From NCBI GenBank assembly GCA_028829895.1, contig CM054178.1, forward strand, positions 67,260,835 through 67,324,834: a DNA stretch of 64,000 nucleotides, read 5' to 3'. A model generated the notes under the pieces. It ran no database searches and was not told where the DNA came from. It saw only the letters and a program-made list of their open reading frames with translations. Source of the stretch: Sinotaia quadrata. Its lineage: Eukaryota; Mollusca; Gastropoda; Architaenioglossa; Viviparidae. Below are positions 36,178 to 48,963 of the stretch, in pieces; position 1 is the first letter of the stretch, and every line of letters starts with the position of its first letter. Both the position numbers and the translations under genes were made by a program.

Positions 36178-36600
36178 CACATGTAAAAGGATATTAAATC
36201 TGTTTAACTAAAATATATTTCAAATTATTATCAAGAATTGTGATTTATCCCATTCACACTATATATCAGAGAAGAAATATATGATTCTATCAAAATATCA
36301 ACATTTGTAATGTGGTGACTTTAGTATCTAATAACCATTCAAATGCTTCAATACAGACTTATTTTCAGTCACAAATGTAAACCACTTCCACACATACCAA
36401 ACTAAGACTTTATGCAAATTCGAAAGATTTTCTGCAGTCCAATGTTCTCTTATATTAATATATGTACAATGAAATACAAAAGTAATTACGATTTCAAATA
36501 TACTTTAAGTTTACAATGACAAAGTTAATTGACCATGCTGGTTGTTTTTTTGTTTTTGTTTTAAAAGTAATAAGAGAGGAAAATATATTAAGTAGAGAAC
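36178..36600 (+). repeat. Dispersed repeat family B, copy 1
   Basis: It shares long matched words with 44752-45318 in the same orientation, for example ATTCA then AATACAGACTTATTTTCAG, and AAATACAAAAGTAATTACGA. The copies differ by small indels. No coding frame is visible, and I cannot class it. Confidence 0.75.
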
Positions 36601-37765
36601 AACTGCAAAATTAAATCAACCACCAGGATTTTTTTTTTTTAAAGGACGACATGGCTGCTGAGAATGACGACACACACACACACACACCGACAAGCGATGG
36701 GAGGTAGGAGACAAGCCCTGCCTGTGTACCCAAGAGGTGAGAACGTCCGAGAACTCAAACCTGAACGCATGCACATTATATGAATCTATAATATTTATGA
36801 TTTGTCAGGAGTGGGTAGGCAGATTATAGGGTGAACAATGATGATGGATAACTTCCACAGCAAAAGAAGGCAACACTCAACACTGTGTTTCCATTCAGTG
36901 ACCCTCACCATATAGCTCTCATAAACAGTAACACTTACACAATGCACACTCACCGACCCTCACCATTAAAAAAAATATAGCACGGTCCCACACAATGTCC
37001 AGTCAAAGACATTCACTACACAACAGCCTACAAAATATAATGACACTCATCATAGAAACCCATCTTAACTCACGAAAACAACACGAAAGTCAAATACACA
37101 AAGAAGTCTTAGATTTCCAAGCAGGAACGAACGCACTAGACAAAATATAACACATATAACAGTGCAGGGGCTCTGTTAATTATAAAATAAAGAGAACACA
37201 ACGCCTCCGTACTTCAAGGCCTGCGACTGAGAATTCCATGAAGGAGAAAAGTGTAGTCACCAAATTCAACATTTGTTGAATCAGGTGTCAAGACAAGCAG
37301 TCGTTTGTTAACGTTTTTATGGTGACGACTGATTCATATTTCGTCAGAACATACTCTAGTTGACACATGAAATTGAATTTCTCACGGATACTGTCAAGGT
37401 CGCGGCCGATTCACCACTGAAAACTACGCAGTTTAATGCCCTCGTCCGAATGCAACCATTGTTTACATCAAGATCCAGTTTGAAAGATCAAGTGTAAAGG
37501 GTTAAAGTCCGCTCTGTCTCCCTTCCATTGACACTTTCTGCGTAGACGTGGACAAACGCAGAGGGGGATGCGTACGAAGATTTTACTTCTCATTCAAAAT
37601 TTTACATCACAGGATTAAATTAGATATGCCAAGCAGTTCTGATAGGTTTGACGTATATATTCGATCACTCACTCGTCAGAGATGCAGATTTGCAGTTACG
37701 ATGGGTAGTGGACTGGCAGAATTGTGGGAAGGGCTCATTTACTTTGTAGACAAGGTTTTATTTTT
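36601..37765. other. Non-coding DNA, less AT-rich
   Basis: A short (CA)n run is at 36668-36686. A small open frame at 37548-37793 shows nothing recognisable. No splice-flanked coding segment is seen. Confidence 0.4.
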
Positions 37766-37973
37766 ATTCCCTATAACAGATAAGTTCTTCTAACTCGTTC
37801 ATTGCTATGAAATCAAAACTCTCAATCAAGCTACAGTGCACACAAAGAAAGTAGGTAATTGTAGTTCTTATTCCCTATAACAAATAAGTTCTTCTAACTC
37901 GTTCATTGCTATGAAATCAGAACTCTCAATCAAGCTACAGTGCAAAAAAAGAAAGTAAGTAATTGTAGTTTTG
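37766..37973. repeat. 104-bp tandem duplication
   Basis: Two copies of a 104-bp unit begin ATTCCCTATAACA and include CTAACTCGTTCATTGCTATG. They differ at a handful of bases. Confidence 0.88.
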
Positions 37974-39191
37974 GATTTAGGGAGACTGAAGGCCTACAGA
38001 AATTAATTATGCTTGCTTACTTATGTGAAGCACTTCCGACCTGTGTCGATTTTGCGTTGGGGAAGGAGTGGTTTGGGATTTGAATTGAGTGGTTGGGCCT
38101 GTTGGTGGATGAGTCGACTTTCATTCTTTCTTTGTGACTCTGTTTCTGAGTAGGGTGTGTCTGTGGAGTTCTCGCTTGTTTGTTTGTTTTTTCTTTCTTG
38201 GCAGTGCCTGGCAACAATTGATCACTGCAGAGGGGGAGGAGAAGGAGGGTTGGGGAGTATTTTTGTGTGGTCTTGTATGTCTGCTCCAAGCTGGTGGTGG
38301 AGGAGATACATACATAGAACCTCTAACATAAAATAACATGTCATCGACTTAGTGGTTGTAGCTCCCCCGAAGTTGTTGGTAATTAGATTAATTGTGTATT
38401 GCTATTTTTCCTTGTAAAGAATGGTAGTGGAATATTATAATGGATATTCCTTTTTTGTTGTTGCTTGGCTAGCATCCTGAGAATTTCATGTTCACTTCTC
38501 CACTGAGCTCTATATTTATATATAGCTAAGAGCGCTGTTCTATACCATGAAATTTAGCAGCTTAAATGACGTCATGACGTCATACGGTAGAGGGTGGGTG
38601 TCGGTGGTTACTTCAGGAAAGGAGAGACTGGTTACAGATGCATGCATACACGTCAAATTCCATATTTTGTTGATTTCCCTAATAGGCGCAGATGCTTAGT
38701 GAGTGATTCTTTGGAAGTTTTGGTTGTAGTGGGGGTGGGGGGTGGTGGTTTTTATATTATGACGTTCTCGGCCCCGGATAGCTTTCAAAGGACTTAGCTC
38801 TCCTCGCTCTATTTTGGGGACCCAACCACCTTGTGGACCGCTCAACAACGAAGCCCACCCCCACCTCCCCCCCCAAAGAGGGGGGGAGTATTAGGTGGTG
38901 GTGCTAGTGGTTACTTTAGTTCTTTTCTTTCCAGAGCTTGCACAGTGCTGTCTTCTCATGATGTTCATGATGTCATTTATGTTACTTGAGGGTTTAGAGG
39001 ACAAAACTCTTACCGTACAATTTAATTGAAATCGTAATATTCTAAATTATCTTTTCTTGTTTTAGTATTGCTTTTCTTCTTGTTATAACATTGTTGATGC
39101 AAGCAAGTCTTTAATCAGGCAGCTGCTATAATAGAGATTTTGCATTAAATTTTATTGTTATTTTTCAATCATTTGTTTATTCTACTTGTTA
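37974..39191. other. Non-coding DNA with G and C runs
   Basis: It has CCCCC and GGGGG tracts that pair across 38862-38887. No gene is seen. Confidence 0.4.
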
Positions 39192-39904
39192 ATCGTATCC
39201 AGGGTTGCGAACCGTCCGTAAATTTACGGACAATCCGTAAAAATTTGAACCAAAATGACTGTAAGAACATTAGGATGTCCGTAAAAAATTAAACTTTAAA
39301 ATAATGTCAGCAGTGAGCTATAATTTATCTTAAGTCTAATCAGAGCGTCTCATTAAGCCCGTGTACGTATTCGAAACAGTGGAACTAGATACATCAGTTG
39401 ACTCGTCGACTAACAGACTAAAATGACATATCTTAGCTTAGTTGACAAATCTTCTTTATTCAGTTTCCCTATAATATTTTTTTAACCATCATAGACCCGT
39501 TTGTCCATTTGGAGCCGAAATCTTTTGCGATTTTCGAATTAGGAAACCAATTTGCAACATTTTCCGAGGTGTCCATTAAACTTAGTTACAGTGGATTGAA
39601 TTAACACTCAGTTGCATAATCCTGTTGTGAAATGTTATTTCTTATTTCTTCAAGCAGTGCTGCCGATGTCACCAAAATGTTTCAATCAAATTCTCCGATT
39701 TTACCCGATTTATATTCAGAAGCAAATCAACTGCGCTGGGATACTATATACGACCACAAGTGTTGTTATCACTTGAAGAGTTAACGAGTTTTGATCATTT
39801 GAAAAGTTTTGAAAAACTTTAAATCAAACGAAAACATATTCATTGTTTATCAAACTAAATTACAGTTGTAAAACGTAGACGATCCATAGGCTGTTAAAAT
39901 ATTT

Positions 39905-40378
39905 ATGGTTGACGTTATAACATTCTGTAAAAATGCAATCAGTGTGACCAAGAAAAGAATGCCTATTAGTAACAGACTGCTGAAACTCACATCACTGCTG
40001 AAACCCACAAACAGAATATCTGTGGAACCATTGGACATTTTGGAACTGGCGAGACTTTTCCCACAAATTGTAGCTCCAGCAAAATTTGAATGTTTACAGA
40101 TAGAGTTTATTGAATATCAGATTGCGGATTTAAGTAATGTCAATATTGACGGAAGTTATGATGATTTCAGGCATCAAAATGGACAAATCACTAGTCATGA
40201 CAAAGAGTACAGATATCCGCTACTTTCAAAATTTGCAAAAACAATGTTGGCACTTCCACACGGAACAGCAGAAGTGCAAAGCATGTTCTCAGCTGTTAGT
40301 TTACTGAAAACCAATTTGAGAAACAAATTGTCTTCTCCAATGTTGGAAAGTTTACTGACTGTGAGGAATGGACCATGA
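39905..40378 (+). pseudogene. hAT transposase fragment, C-terminal dimerisation domain
   Basis: This 157-residue frame ends in a typical hATC segment: YPLLSKFAKTML, then LPHGTAEVQSMFSAV, then LLKTNLRNKLSSPMLESLL. In hAT proteins this part contributes to dimerisation and the closing of the RNase H-like fold. The BED finger and the catalytic Asp segments expected before it are missing, so this is a relic. I used the first ATG for the start, though the true remnant may begin earlier. Confidence 0.88.
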
Positions 40379-40427
40379 AAAATTACTCCCGCAATGGTCG
40401 ACAGAGTCAACGTTTCTATGTATGAAC

Positions 40428-40670
40428 ATAAGCAGGAGAAACTAAACACTGATGAGAATGTAATACAATAAACTAACGCTATTTATAGACTCACAGTGAC
40501 AATGACATAAGCAGGAGAAACTAAACACTGATGAGAATGTAATACAGTAAACTAACGCTATAAATAGACTCACAGTGACAATGACATAAGCAGGAGAAAC
40601 TAAACACTGATGTGAATGTAATATAATAAACTAACGCTATAAAATAGACTCACAGTGACAATGACAGTCA
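40428..40670. repeat. About 78-bp tandem repeat inside the hAT element
   Basis: Three units carry TAAGCAGGAGAAACTAAACA, then AACTAACGCTAT, then ACTCACAGTGACAATGACA. The units are nearly identical. Confidence 0.9.
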
Positions 40671-40815
40671 TACAAATATGTTTAATTTTTAGCTTCATAG
40701 GGTCAGAAATTTTCCGCGTGTCCGTAAAAAATTGTGTTTGTCCGTAAAAATTGTGGACATTTTAAATATTTCTCAGTAAATTTTATTTAATCGATTTGGC
40801 AACCCTGATCGTATC

Positions 40816-43492
40816 TGATTTTGTGTGTGTGTGTGTGTGCCATACTGCATTAATTTATCTTTAATTGTCGCTATTGTCTCCCCGTGTTCCATTTATGAAA
40901 AGAGATCAATTATAAATAAATGCGTAAGGAAGGATAATCTAAGGAAATGGATTCGGCATGAGGTTAAAATTAGAGAACCTATTAATTATATAAATCTTCT
41001 AGGCATTACTCTCTCAGAGTTAGCCCGCACTTGTGTGTTGACAATAGTCTTTTGTGTGAATCAGGTTATCTGAATGAAATGAATGCTATCATCCACTGAG
41101 ATGAGGAGAGCATTTCTGATTTTAAGTCAGGGATGAAATATTACAGTCTCTAGACTAAAGGCATTGTCTTCACTTTAGGTCACAGTTCCTATTTCAAGAA
41201 ATGCGAACAGAAATAGCCATAAATTAGCAACCACTTGGGCTGCGGGCTGTTATTTTTAAAGGATAAGAATAGCCACACAATTTTAGCTAATAGGTGTGCG
41301 CCAGAATTTATTAGGAAGCAAGGTAGGTTAGATTAATGATCTTCAGTATATGATGTATTTGTAGATAATTAATAGCAATGGGTAAGTTGTGAATTGAAAA
41401 GAAAGATAGAAAGCCACAAAAAATAAAAATAAAAAAATTAAAAAAAGAACACCATATAATCAAAATGCAATAGTAAATATATATATGACAACAAAGCATA
41501 AAATAATAATTTTTTTAAAAAATCAAGGTCCGTTATTTTCACTTTTATGGATACTGTAGTCGGGGAGTAAAACTCTTAAAAAAAATATTCCCCAGTATTA
41601 AAGAGAATTTTTTAAATATATTATTTCATTCAAGTTTTATATTTGTACATAATTAGTGTAGCAAGCAAATTATAAATTATTAATATATAATTATGAATTA
41701 CAAATGAAGTGGAGTCTAAATTTAGACCCTTTAAGAGGCCTATTTAGTGAGTCTACCATTCGCGATGCATATTATTTGCTGATCTAAATAATTACACGAA
41801 TTTTGTACTGATTATGCACATGTTGAAAAGTGATCAGGAGAAACAGGAATTGTTAACAGCGTTAATTTTCTTAATTAAGGGGGAAAGTTGTTCTCTTACC
41901 ACTTCAACAACAAAATCTAATTTAATCTGTAAAAGATCCTGCTCCTGTTCTTGGTAAAACCCTGCTCTAGCACTCAAGATCCGGTTTCGACTGCAAGCGG
42001 AAAATCCCCCCCCCCCCCCTTCCAGCTTGGCAAAGATGTCGATTTTTTTCTCGAGTTTCTTGTCTTGAGAACAAAACAATGCAAACAGGAAGTACCCACA
42101 ACCCCAGCTGTTTTGTCTTGCTGGCACTTTGCCAAAAATGAGATAACAATAGACAGTAGGCGCAGATCATATTTCACTGCATGTGGTTGTGTCCGCACAG
42201 CTCACGTCTGCGTTTAGTTCAAAACGCAACTCGAGTAGATCGACCTGGCTCCACTTCGAACTGATACGAAACGTGCTAAACGATCTACGCACAAGCGTTT
42301 AGGGTGTGATCATAACTCGAAAAATAACTGTCCTACATGCTTTTCAGTGTTATCAAAACTTGTTAGTTCTGATGACACTGAAATACGTGTAATAAGCATA
42401 TAGGGCACCTGTATTTCACATTATGATATGGACGCTTGTGTTTTGGCGGTGTGAACTCCTAGATTCAAGGCTTTGGAACTTAAAAATTATAGCTAGTGTT
42501 TAGTGCTTCCGATGGGTCGATAAACTGGGTTAATGTGCTTGCCGGCCGCCAAATCAGTCGATGCGATCTATTGCATTGGCATCTGCCTGAGCAAGCACCC
42601 ACCCAGTCAGTTAGTCCAAACATGTCAAGGTCGTTCGTTTATAATTTTCGGGAAATTCCGCACCTTTATGCGCAGAGGCACTGAAAATAGTGGCGCTTGT
42701 TAAATCACGGGTAGCACACGTGTCTTATATTTTGTGAGAGATGCTTTTGTCGGTGTCAAAGAATGACATTGGAATTTTAGTTTGATCACTGAGAAGTATT
42801 GCTGATCTCTGGATAGCATGGATTTGATTTGCCTAACAAACACCGAGCCTACTAAGCTTGTTTTGAGCACTCTATTTTGCAAGTAAGTAGGCTACACTTT
42901 ATTTCATGATATAACTTTTCTCTTTAAAATCCAACCAACATATCATTTTAATGTTTAAGAACAAACTGACTCAACTTGACGAATGCATACATATACAAAG
43001 CAGGCTGGCCTGTTTATTGGTTTCACTGGGGATTTGAATTTTGCTTCTGACTAAGTAGAGATTATATAATCGCTGCTTGCATACTTTTGAGTACTGTACT
43101 CAAGCCGGATGTCGACTGTTTCAGAAACAAAATGCTAACGCATGGAGTTTGATAAACTTAATCTGTCGACGTAAGATGATTTTTTTAAAGTGCACAATCC
43201 TCCGACACGTTTTGTGATACTAAAACTTATCAACCATAAAAATATAGTGCATTTTAAAAATCATATCTTCAGTTACAATGCATGAATGCAATATTTTTGT
43301 TAGTGTATTATATATTATTAGGACCTATTTTTTCTCTCATTTCTTCTCTGTTGGGCCTATAGTTAGTCGTGAACTGCAATATTGGAATCCTACCAGGATT
43401 TGGAGAGGCAAATGTTTTCTATGAATTGGTGATTTTAGTAGCAGGGCAAATTGTTTATGGATTCCTGACAGTTATTATTATTAGGAAGAGTA
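40816..43492. other. Non-coding DNA with no gene seen
   Basis: It starts with a short (TG)n run (40822-40838) and has a run of 13 C at about 42007. Small open frames around 41830-42220 lack recognisable content. Confidence 0.45.
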
Positions 43493-45692
43493 ACTGAGCT
43501 CTATATATGGAGAGGACACGGGCATTTTTGCTCTCGCCAAACGTCCGCCATATTGAATAGACCGATGCATTGTAGCGTCTATGGTAACTGCGCGTTTAAC
43601 ATCGACCGTTTTCAATATATTTGTACCCAATTTTCTGAATTTATTTATAATTCATTAAATAAAATTAAATTCACAACACATTACTAACAAACAAAAAAGG
43701 AAAACATTACCAGGTCTATCGCTTAAAATAATAATCAATGAAATGTAAACTTGTAAAGCGAGAGCCTTAGGCCATGTTGTAGAAAGTTTTACTCGGTCTA
43801 CTTACAAAATCTATATTTATGAAAGATTTGGGAAAATTGTTAAATTATATGTACATTGTAATTGCAAAACGTGTCTGAATTTGAAAAACAGAATCGATCT
43901 AGCCCATTTCTTTAGGCCTAGACCTACATTGTAGTTATTGTTAAAATGTGCATTGAAGGCTAGGGCCTTTAAAGATAGCTCAACCGAAGAGATTTTAAAA
44001 TTAATTTTATTTATGGAACAATCTTTAATGTGAGAGCTAACTCTATATTAGTGTTGCCAAAATTCCATCCATGTTCAGAATAAACCAGTTTAATTTACAC
44101 CAGCATTTTCTCCAGATCTAGTGTCCGTGTAAATATATATTTTGCTAGTTGTGTGTATGACCATTCCATAGCCTACTCATCATGATCGGTGTCAAAAGGG
44201 TATTTTATCGTAAAGATTGTGTAGTACATACTTCGATTTTGAAAAATACAAGATACCTTCTTAAATATATATAAAATATTTTTGTAATGTGTTTACAATT
44301 AAATATTTCTGTTTACAAATATTTTTCTTTAATATGATAACAGAATAGGCCTATTGTTAATGTGAAATATTAGGTGGCTGTGTTGGCCTACTGCAAGTTT
44401 AAGGTTCCAAATAATTTCAAGAATGTATAATTTGATCAATTAAACTAAAAATAAATTTACTTCTAACTATTAAAACAAAGTCGTTGCAAGAAATATCTAA
44501 TAAAATTCATTAGATATGATTCTATAATTTACAACTAGCATTATAAATATTATAACCCAAAAGTTTTGTCCTATTTTTATGAAAAGACTACCACTATATA
44601 CTGGCTAAAAATTAATTATCTTATCAGATCTATTAACTGTACTAGTGGTATAACTTCTACCATTATGTAGTGATATGTCAGTAAAGCTAAGTAGATGGGG
44701 AAACTAAAAAGTAATAGTGAAAAACCAGATTTGATAGCCATGGTTTAAAATGTAAAAGGATAATAAATCTGTTTAATTAATTAAAATTTATTTCAAATTA
44801 TAATTAAGAATTGTGATCTTTATCCATTCATATTTATCTAAGAAACATATGATTAAGGTAATCTAACTGTGCCAAAAACAAGGCCCATAATTTAGATGAA
44901 ACGAGATTGTACCTCACCCATGCAAAAGTTGCTGGTCAGGAATAATGTGTTTTTAAAAAAAAGGAATATGAGGAATCATATGTTGTTAACAAAATATTTT
45001 GTCAAAATAAAGGATATGCACACATTATAAAATGTAGTGACTCTAGTGTCTAATAACCATTCATATGCATCAATACAGACTTATTTTCAGCCAGACAGTC
45101 ACAAATGTAAATGCTTCAACACATAAAATCTAATATTTTATACAAATTTCTGAGATTTTCTATAATCTGATTTTCCATTATATTAATGTATGCTATAGTA
45201 AAATACAAAAGTAATTACGATATTAATTATGTTTTAAGTTTACACTGACAAAGTTAGAAGAACATGCTACTTTTTTTTGAAAATAATGAGAGGAAGTTAT
45301 ATTTAGTATATTTATTTTTAGTAAATTTTCAATATACACACTCTCTCATATATATTCTTTACCTTGACATCATCTAATGATCATATTCTCCAAGTGTAAT
45401 GTAATAAATTAATATTTTCAATAACATTTATTTTAACATCTAAAATATATAAGACTATCTTTACTCAATTTAAAAAACAATAATTATTATAATATATGTC
45501 TAATAACATGAATTAAATATGATCATATAATTTGCAAGGCATATTTAAAAACAATTAATGCTTTCCAACACAGTCTTCAGCACTGTAATGTTTTCTGGTA
45601 TTCTCAAAATGGTCACACTGAAACTTCTGTTAGCGACACATTGGCAGCACTTGCTATCATTGGATATCCTCTCCATTTATAAATAGCTCAGT
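43493..45692. other. Segment bounded by inverted words, unclassified
   Basis: A 26-28-bp word starting ACTGAGCT and ending GGAGAGGA occurs at 43493-43518 and, inverted, at 45665-45692. The interior has one copy of repeat family B and no coding frame. It could be an old DNA element, but I found no target duplication. Confidence 0.25.
44752..45318 (+). repeat. Dispersed repeat family B, copy 2
   Basis: Same family and orientation as 36178-36600. It is somewhat longer, with an insertion near 44895-44985 relative to the other copy. Confidence 0.75.
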
Positions 45693-46812
45693 GGGAGGAA
45701 TATTATAAAAATGGAGAAGTCTTTGAAATATAACCTTTTTTCACTGGTGTGGTAATATAATATAAACGGGAATGTATATAATATAATGTAAATAAATTGC
45801 ATTTTTCTCTCCAATTAAAAAGGAAAAGTTACCCCTCAGCCCCATTTTAAATTAACATAGTATAGGGCTCTGTAACTGTAGCACTATAAAACAAATATAC
45901 TTCTTTTATGGTATGCAGGAGTTTTACGGTATTCTAAATTATGCAAGGGGTTTAGCTTAGCAATATTGCCTAGTGATACCTTAATTTAAGAAAGTGAAAA
46001 TATACATAATATAAAATTATTACTTTGCAGTGCAAGAGAAGACATAAATAGAGTCAAGCATATTCAATGAAGACAGATTGAAACTGTTAAAAGAAACATA
46101 CTTGTGTGTGTATGTATTTGTGTGCATGCATGTGTCTGTGTGTGTTTGTGCATTTACTAATTATTTCCTCTTTCTCAAGTAGACTAAGTGTATGTAATAC
46201 TTAATAGCCACACAGTCTCTGATGGATGAAAGCTTTTGCATGCCTATAGTTGCTTATATTTTTACTTAAGAGAAATGTACTATCTGCCATTATCACTTGC
46301 TTGCTCACATTCACACTCATTTCATTGCTTGAAGAAGAAGTAAATAAATGAAATAACAATTTACATCCAACTTAGAGATTTAATGCTAAATAACATGGCT
46401 CAAGGAAGATGGTGATTATGCAAATGACAAGAAATCTGTTTCTCTAGATAAATGGATTTTTTATATGCACAAGATAACAAGAATAAAAAGTGAGTTGGCA
46501 GTACATTATAATGTATCTGAGACAAAAGTGCTTTGTTTTGTAATGAAGAATAAGTTTGTAGCAATAAATGAATGATGAATAGAGAATGGGTGGAACTGGA
46601 AGGAAGAATATGTGGATAAAAAAAAGATTTTGTGCAAAACACATAATGTCATTAGATAAATGGGTGGAAAAGCATGAGTGGGTTAGAGAATATTTGGATT
46701 AAAGGATGGATGGGTGGCAGCCTGACATAAAGTTATTATTCCTTATATCTCTGAGAGGTTCAAATTTTCTACATCACCATTGAAAACTCCGCACAATGCA
46801 TTGTGTGATGGC
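45693..46812. other. Non-coding DNA with no gene seen
   Basis: AT-rich, with a short TG-rich stretch near 46105-46150. No coding segment is recognisable. Confidence 0.45.
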
Positions 46813-48465
46813 CAACACCATCTAGTTAATGGTTATGATTATTATTATTTATTAATCATCCATAACAGTTTACAAGTGATGAGAATCTTAATTTATATTA
46901 TTAATAATTCTCCAGAAGACACCACTCATCTCTCTCACTTAGTGGATATGTAGGTGCTATAAATGTTTTCTCTCTTCCACAACATTAAAGACAAACATTT
47001 ACCAACTCACAATATTTCCCTAGTTGGAAAACTTCTTACTAAAGGAGAAGACAAATCAGTCTTATTCTGTATTTAGCAAGCCACCATCCTACCACTGTTT
47101 TTCCAATATATGATGGTTATCAATATGTGTAAGAAGATCAACAAATTTAACAATAAATTTATTAAATCAACCATCAAATATATAACATATTTATCAAAGA
47201 ACACTGATATTTACATCACTTTGCAACAGTGTTCAATTAATGCTGGACAGTTTATCCTAGCACAGACATAAGTTGTGAATTAACATAAATAAATAATCAA
47301 GTTCGTGGTTATCATCACGGAAATGAGAGTAGAGCTCAGAGAAATAATTAAGTCAAAGCACATAAACTTTTCAAAGTTGGCAGCTGTTGCCAGCACAGGT
47401 TTCACAGTCATTGGTTTGCATCAAGTCACTGCCTTTCATACTTAGATGAGATCCCACGTGTCCCTTCTAGAGGCAGGTTACACAACTGTTCCAGAATCTT
47501 TGACGTGCTCTCCAAACATGTTGCAGAGAATCGTCCTGAATTTCACATGTTCTATCAAGAACAAGGAAGGTTCTTGAATTTCCATGCGCATTTACTCAAC
47601 ACACCATGAGGATCATTCAAAATAATCTTTGTGAATTCTCAAGACCAAACTCACAATTTCCACCATATTGGCACTTGAACAGAATTCATAGGAATCACAT
47701 TTTACTGATAAGTTGACGACAACACTGGATGCACCCACCAATGTATTCAAGTAGAGTACAGTAGTCATTGTAGCATGAAGTGACAACCCAATCCCCTATA
47801 TTTTTTTCATACACTAAAATAGGTAAAAACCCAATTAAATTTAATTCCAACCCAACTCAAATACCTACTTGCTCTGTTCAGCAAAAGTCAAATTAAGGCA
47901 GCACTAAATTTCAGGCATATTTTATCTCTAAACTCCTTTCTCTCTTACATTCTCAACTTACAAATCCTGCAATTCTTTAGCCTGATTTGTACACAGCATA
48001 AGAAACATAGCATCGATCAAAATTCACAACTAATGTACAACATAAATTAATGAACATAGAAATAAAGGTTCAATTACATAAGCATTCTCCAATTCAAATC
48101 ATAGATCAATAGCAAACATGTACAAAATATTTCTAAGTCCAATCTTTCTTTATCAGTCAGTTAATTTATTAAAAGCTGATGATCACCTTTTCGACCGGAG
48201 TCCAGTTTCATCAAAATCAAAGTGATTAGAATAGAGAACTTCTTTAACAAAATAACTTTCATCCATCCCCATTGGATAAAATTCTTATGAATGAGTATGA
48301 GACTTACTAGTATTAGTCAGAAAAGCTACTCATCCAGTTGGAACTGATTTGGATTGCATCAGCAATTTTCTAGAATATTCTTAACTTGAGTTGTTTACTC
48401 CAACTCTGAAACTTAAAAAAATACCATCATAAAGAGTGCTCAAGGCTGGGTCACTTTGACAATTT
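46813..48465 (+). repeat. Dispersed repeat family A, copy 1
   Basis: This is the longest copy of a family also found at 54711-55805 (same orientation) and about 62870-64000 (inverted). Shared words include TTCTCTCTTCCACAACATTA, AAAGTCAAATTAAGGCA and ATCACTTTGATT. The left edge is set by CAACACCA, where copies 1 and 2 part. I see no terminal inverted repeat and no long frame, so the class is unknown. Confidence 0.85.
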
Positions 48466-48813
48466 AACAAATTATATAACAATTAAGTCTATAAAATTAA
48501 GGACATTTTTCATACAGTATTTATTCTTTAACTCCTTTAAACTGTGCACAAAAGTGACTCTTTGGGTACACTTGTAAAATTCATTGATTGATGCTATAAT
48601 CCTTATTATAATGCTGACCCACTTTGTAGGTACAGTTGAAATGTTTGAATTCTGACAAATCAAGAGCAAGGGAGCATGTGTGTGTGTGTGTGTGTGTGCA
48701 TGCATGCATATGTGTTCAGCAACAGATAAGATATTGTGGTATGATTAATTTCCTGTACATTTTATTTTGCAGTGTGATGCATTATTTATAGCCAGGTTTT
48801 TTGTTTTCGTCAG

Positions 48814-48963
48814 TAGATAAAGTGATGGGTCACTTGTTAAATAGGCCTGTGTCTAATAGAAATGATGAGCCCCATGTGCTACAACAGAATGCAAGTGGTA
48901 AAAGCAATACATCTTTCAAGCGTTGCAAACAACGAAATAACCAGTATATCAAAAAAGAGGTTG
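48814..48963 (+). CDS. Candidate first coding exon of the nuclease-helicase gene
   Basis: A good acceptor (TTTTCGTCAG) is followed by ATG at 48825-48827 and 46 open codons ending in a strong donor GTTG|GTAAGC. The piece is basic at its end (FKRCKQRNNQYIKKEV). It exits in phase 1, which does not fit the acceptor I chose for the next exon (phase 0). Either an exon is missing between them or the inner acceptor before 50747 is used. I am unsure it belongs. Confidence 0.4.

Larger units (their letters stand above)
39200..40807 (+). mobile_element. hAT DNA transposon, internally deleted, 1,608 bp
   Basis: The ends are CAGGGTTGC and GCAACCCTG, and both sides carry ATCGTATC (39192-39199 and 40808-40815), the 8-bp duplication of hAT elements. 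Close to both ends lie repeated TCCGTAAA words, the likely transposase-binding sites. Only the C-terminal part of a transposase survives (39905-40378), so it cannot move itself. A three-unit tandem repeat lies near the right end. Confidence 0.93.

Noticed and set aside
37548..37793. 81-codon open frame
   Set aside because: It has no recognisable content and no splice sites, and its end overlaps a 104-bp duplication.
41834..42217. Overlapping short frames on both strands
   Set aside because: They share a poly(C) run and show no family motif.
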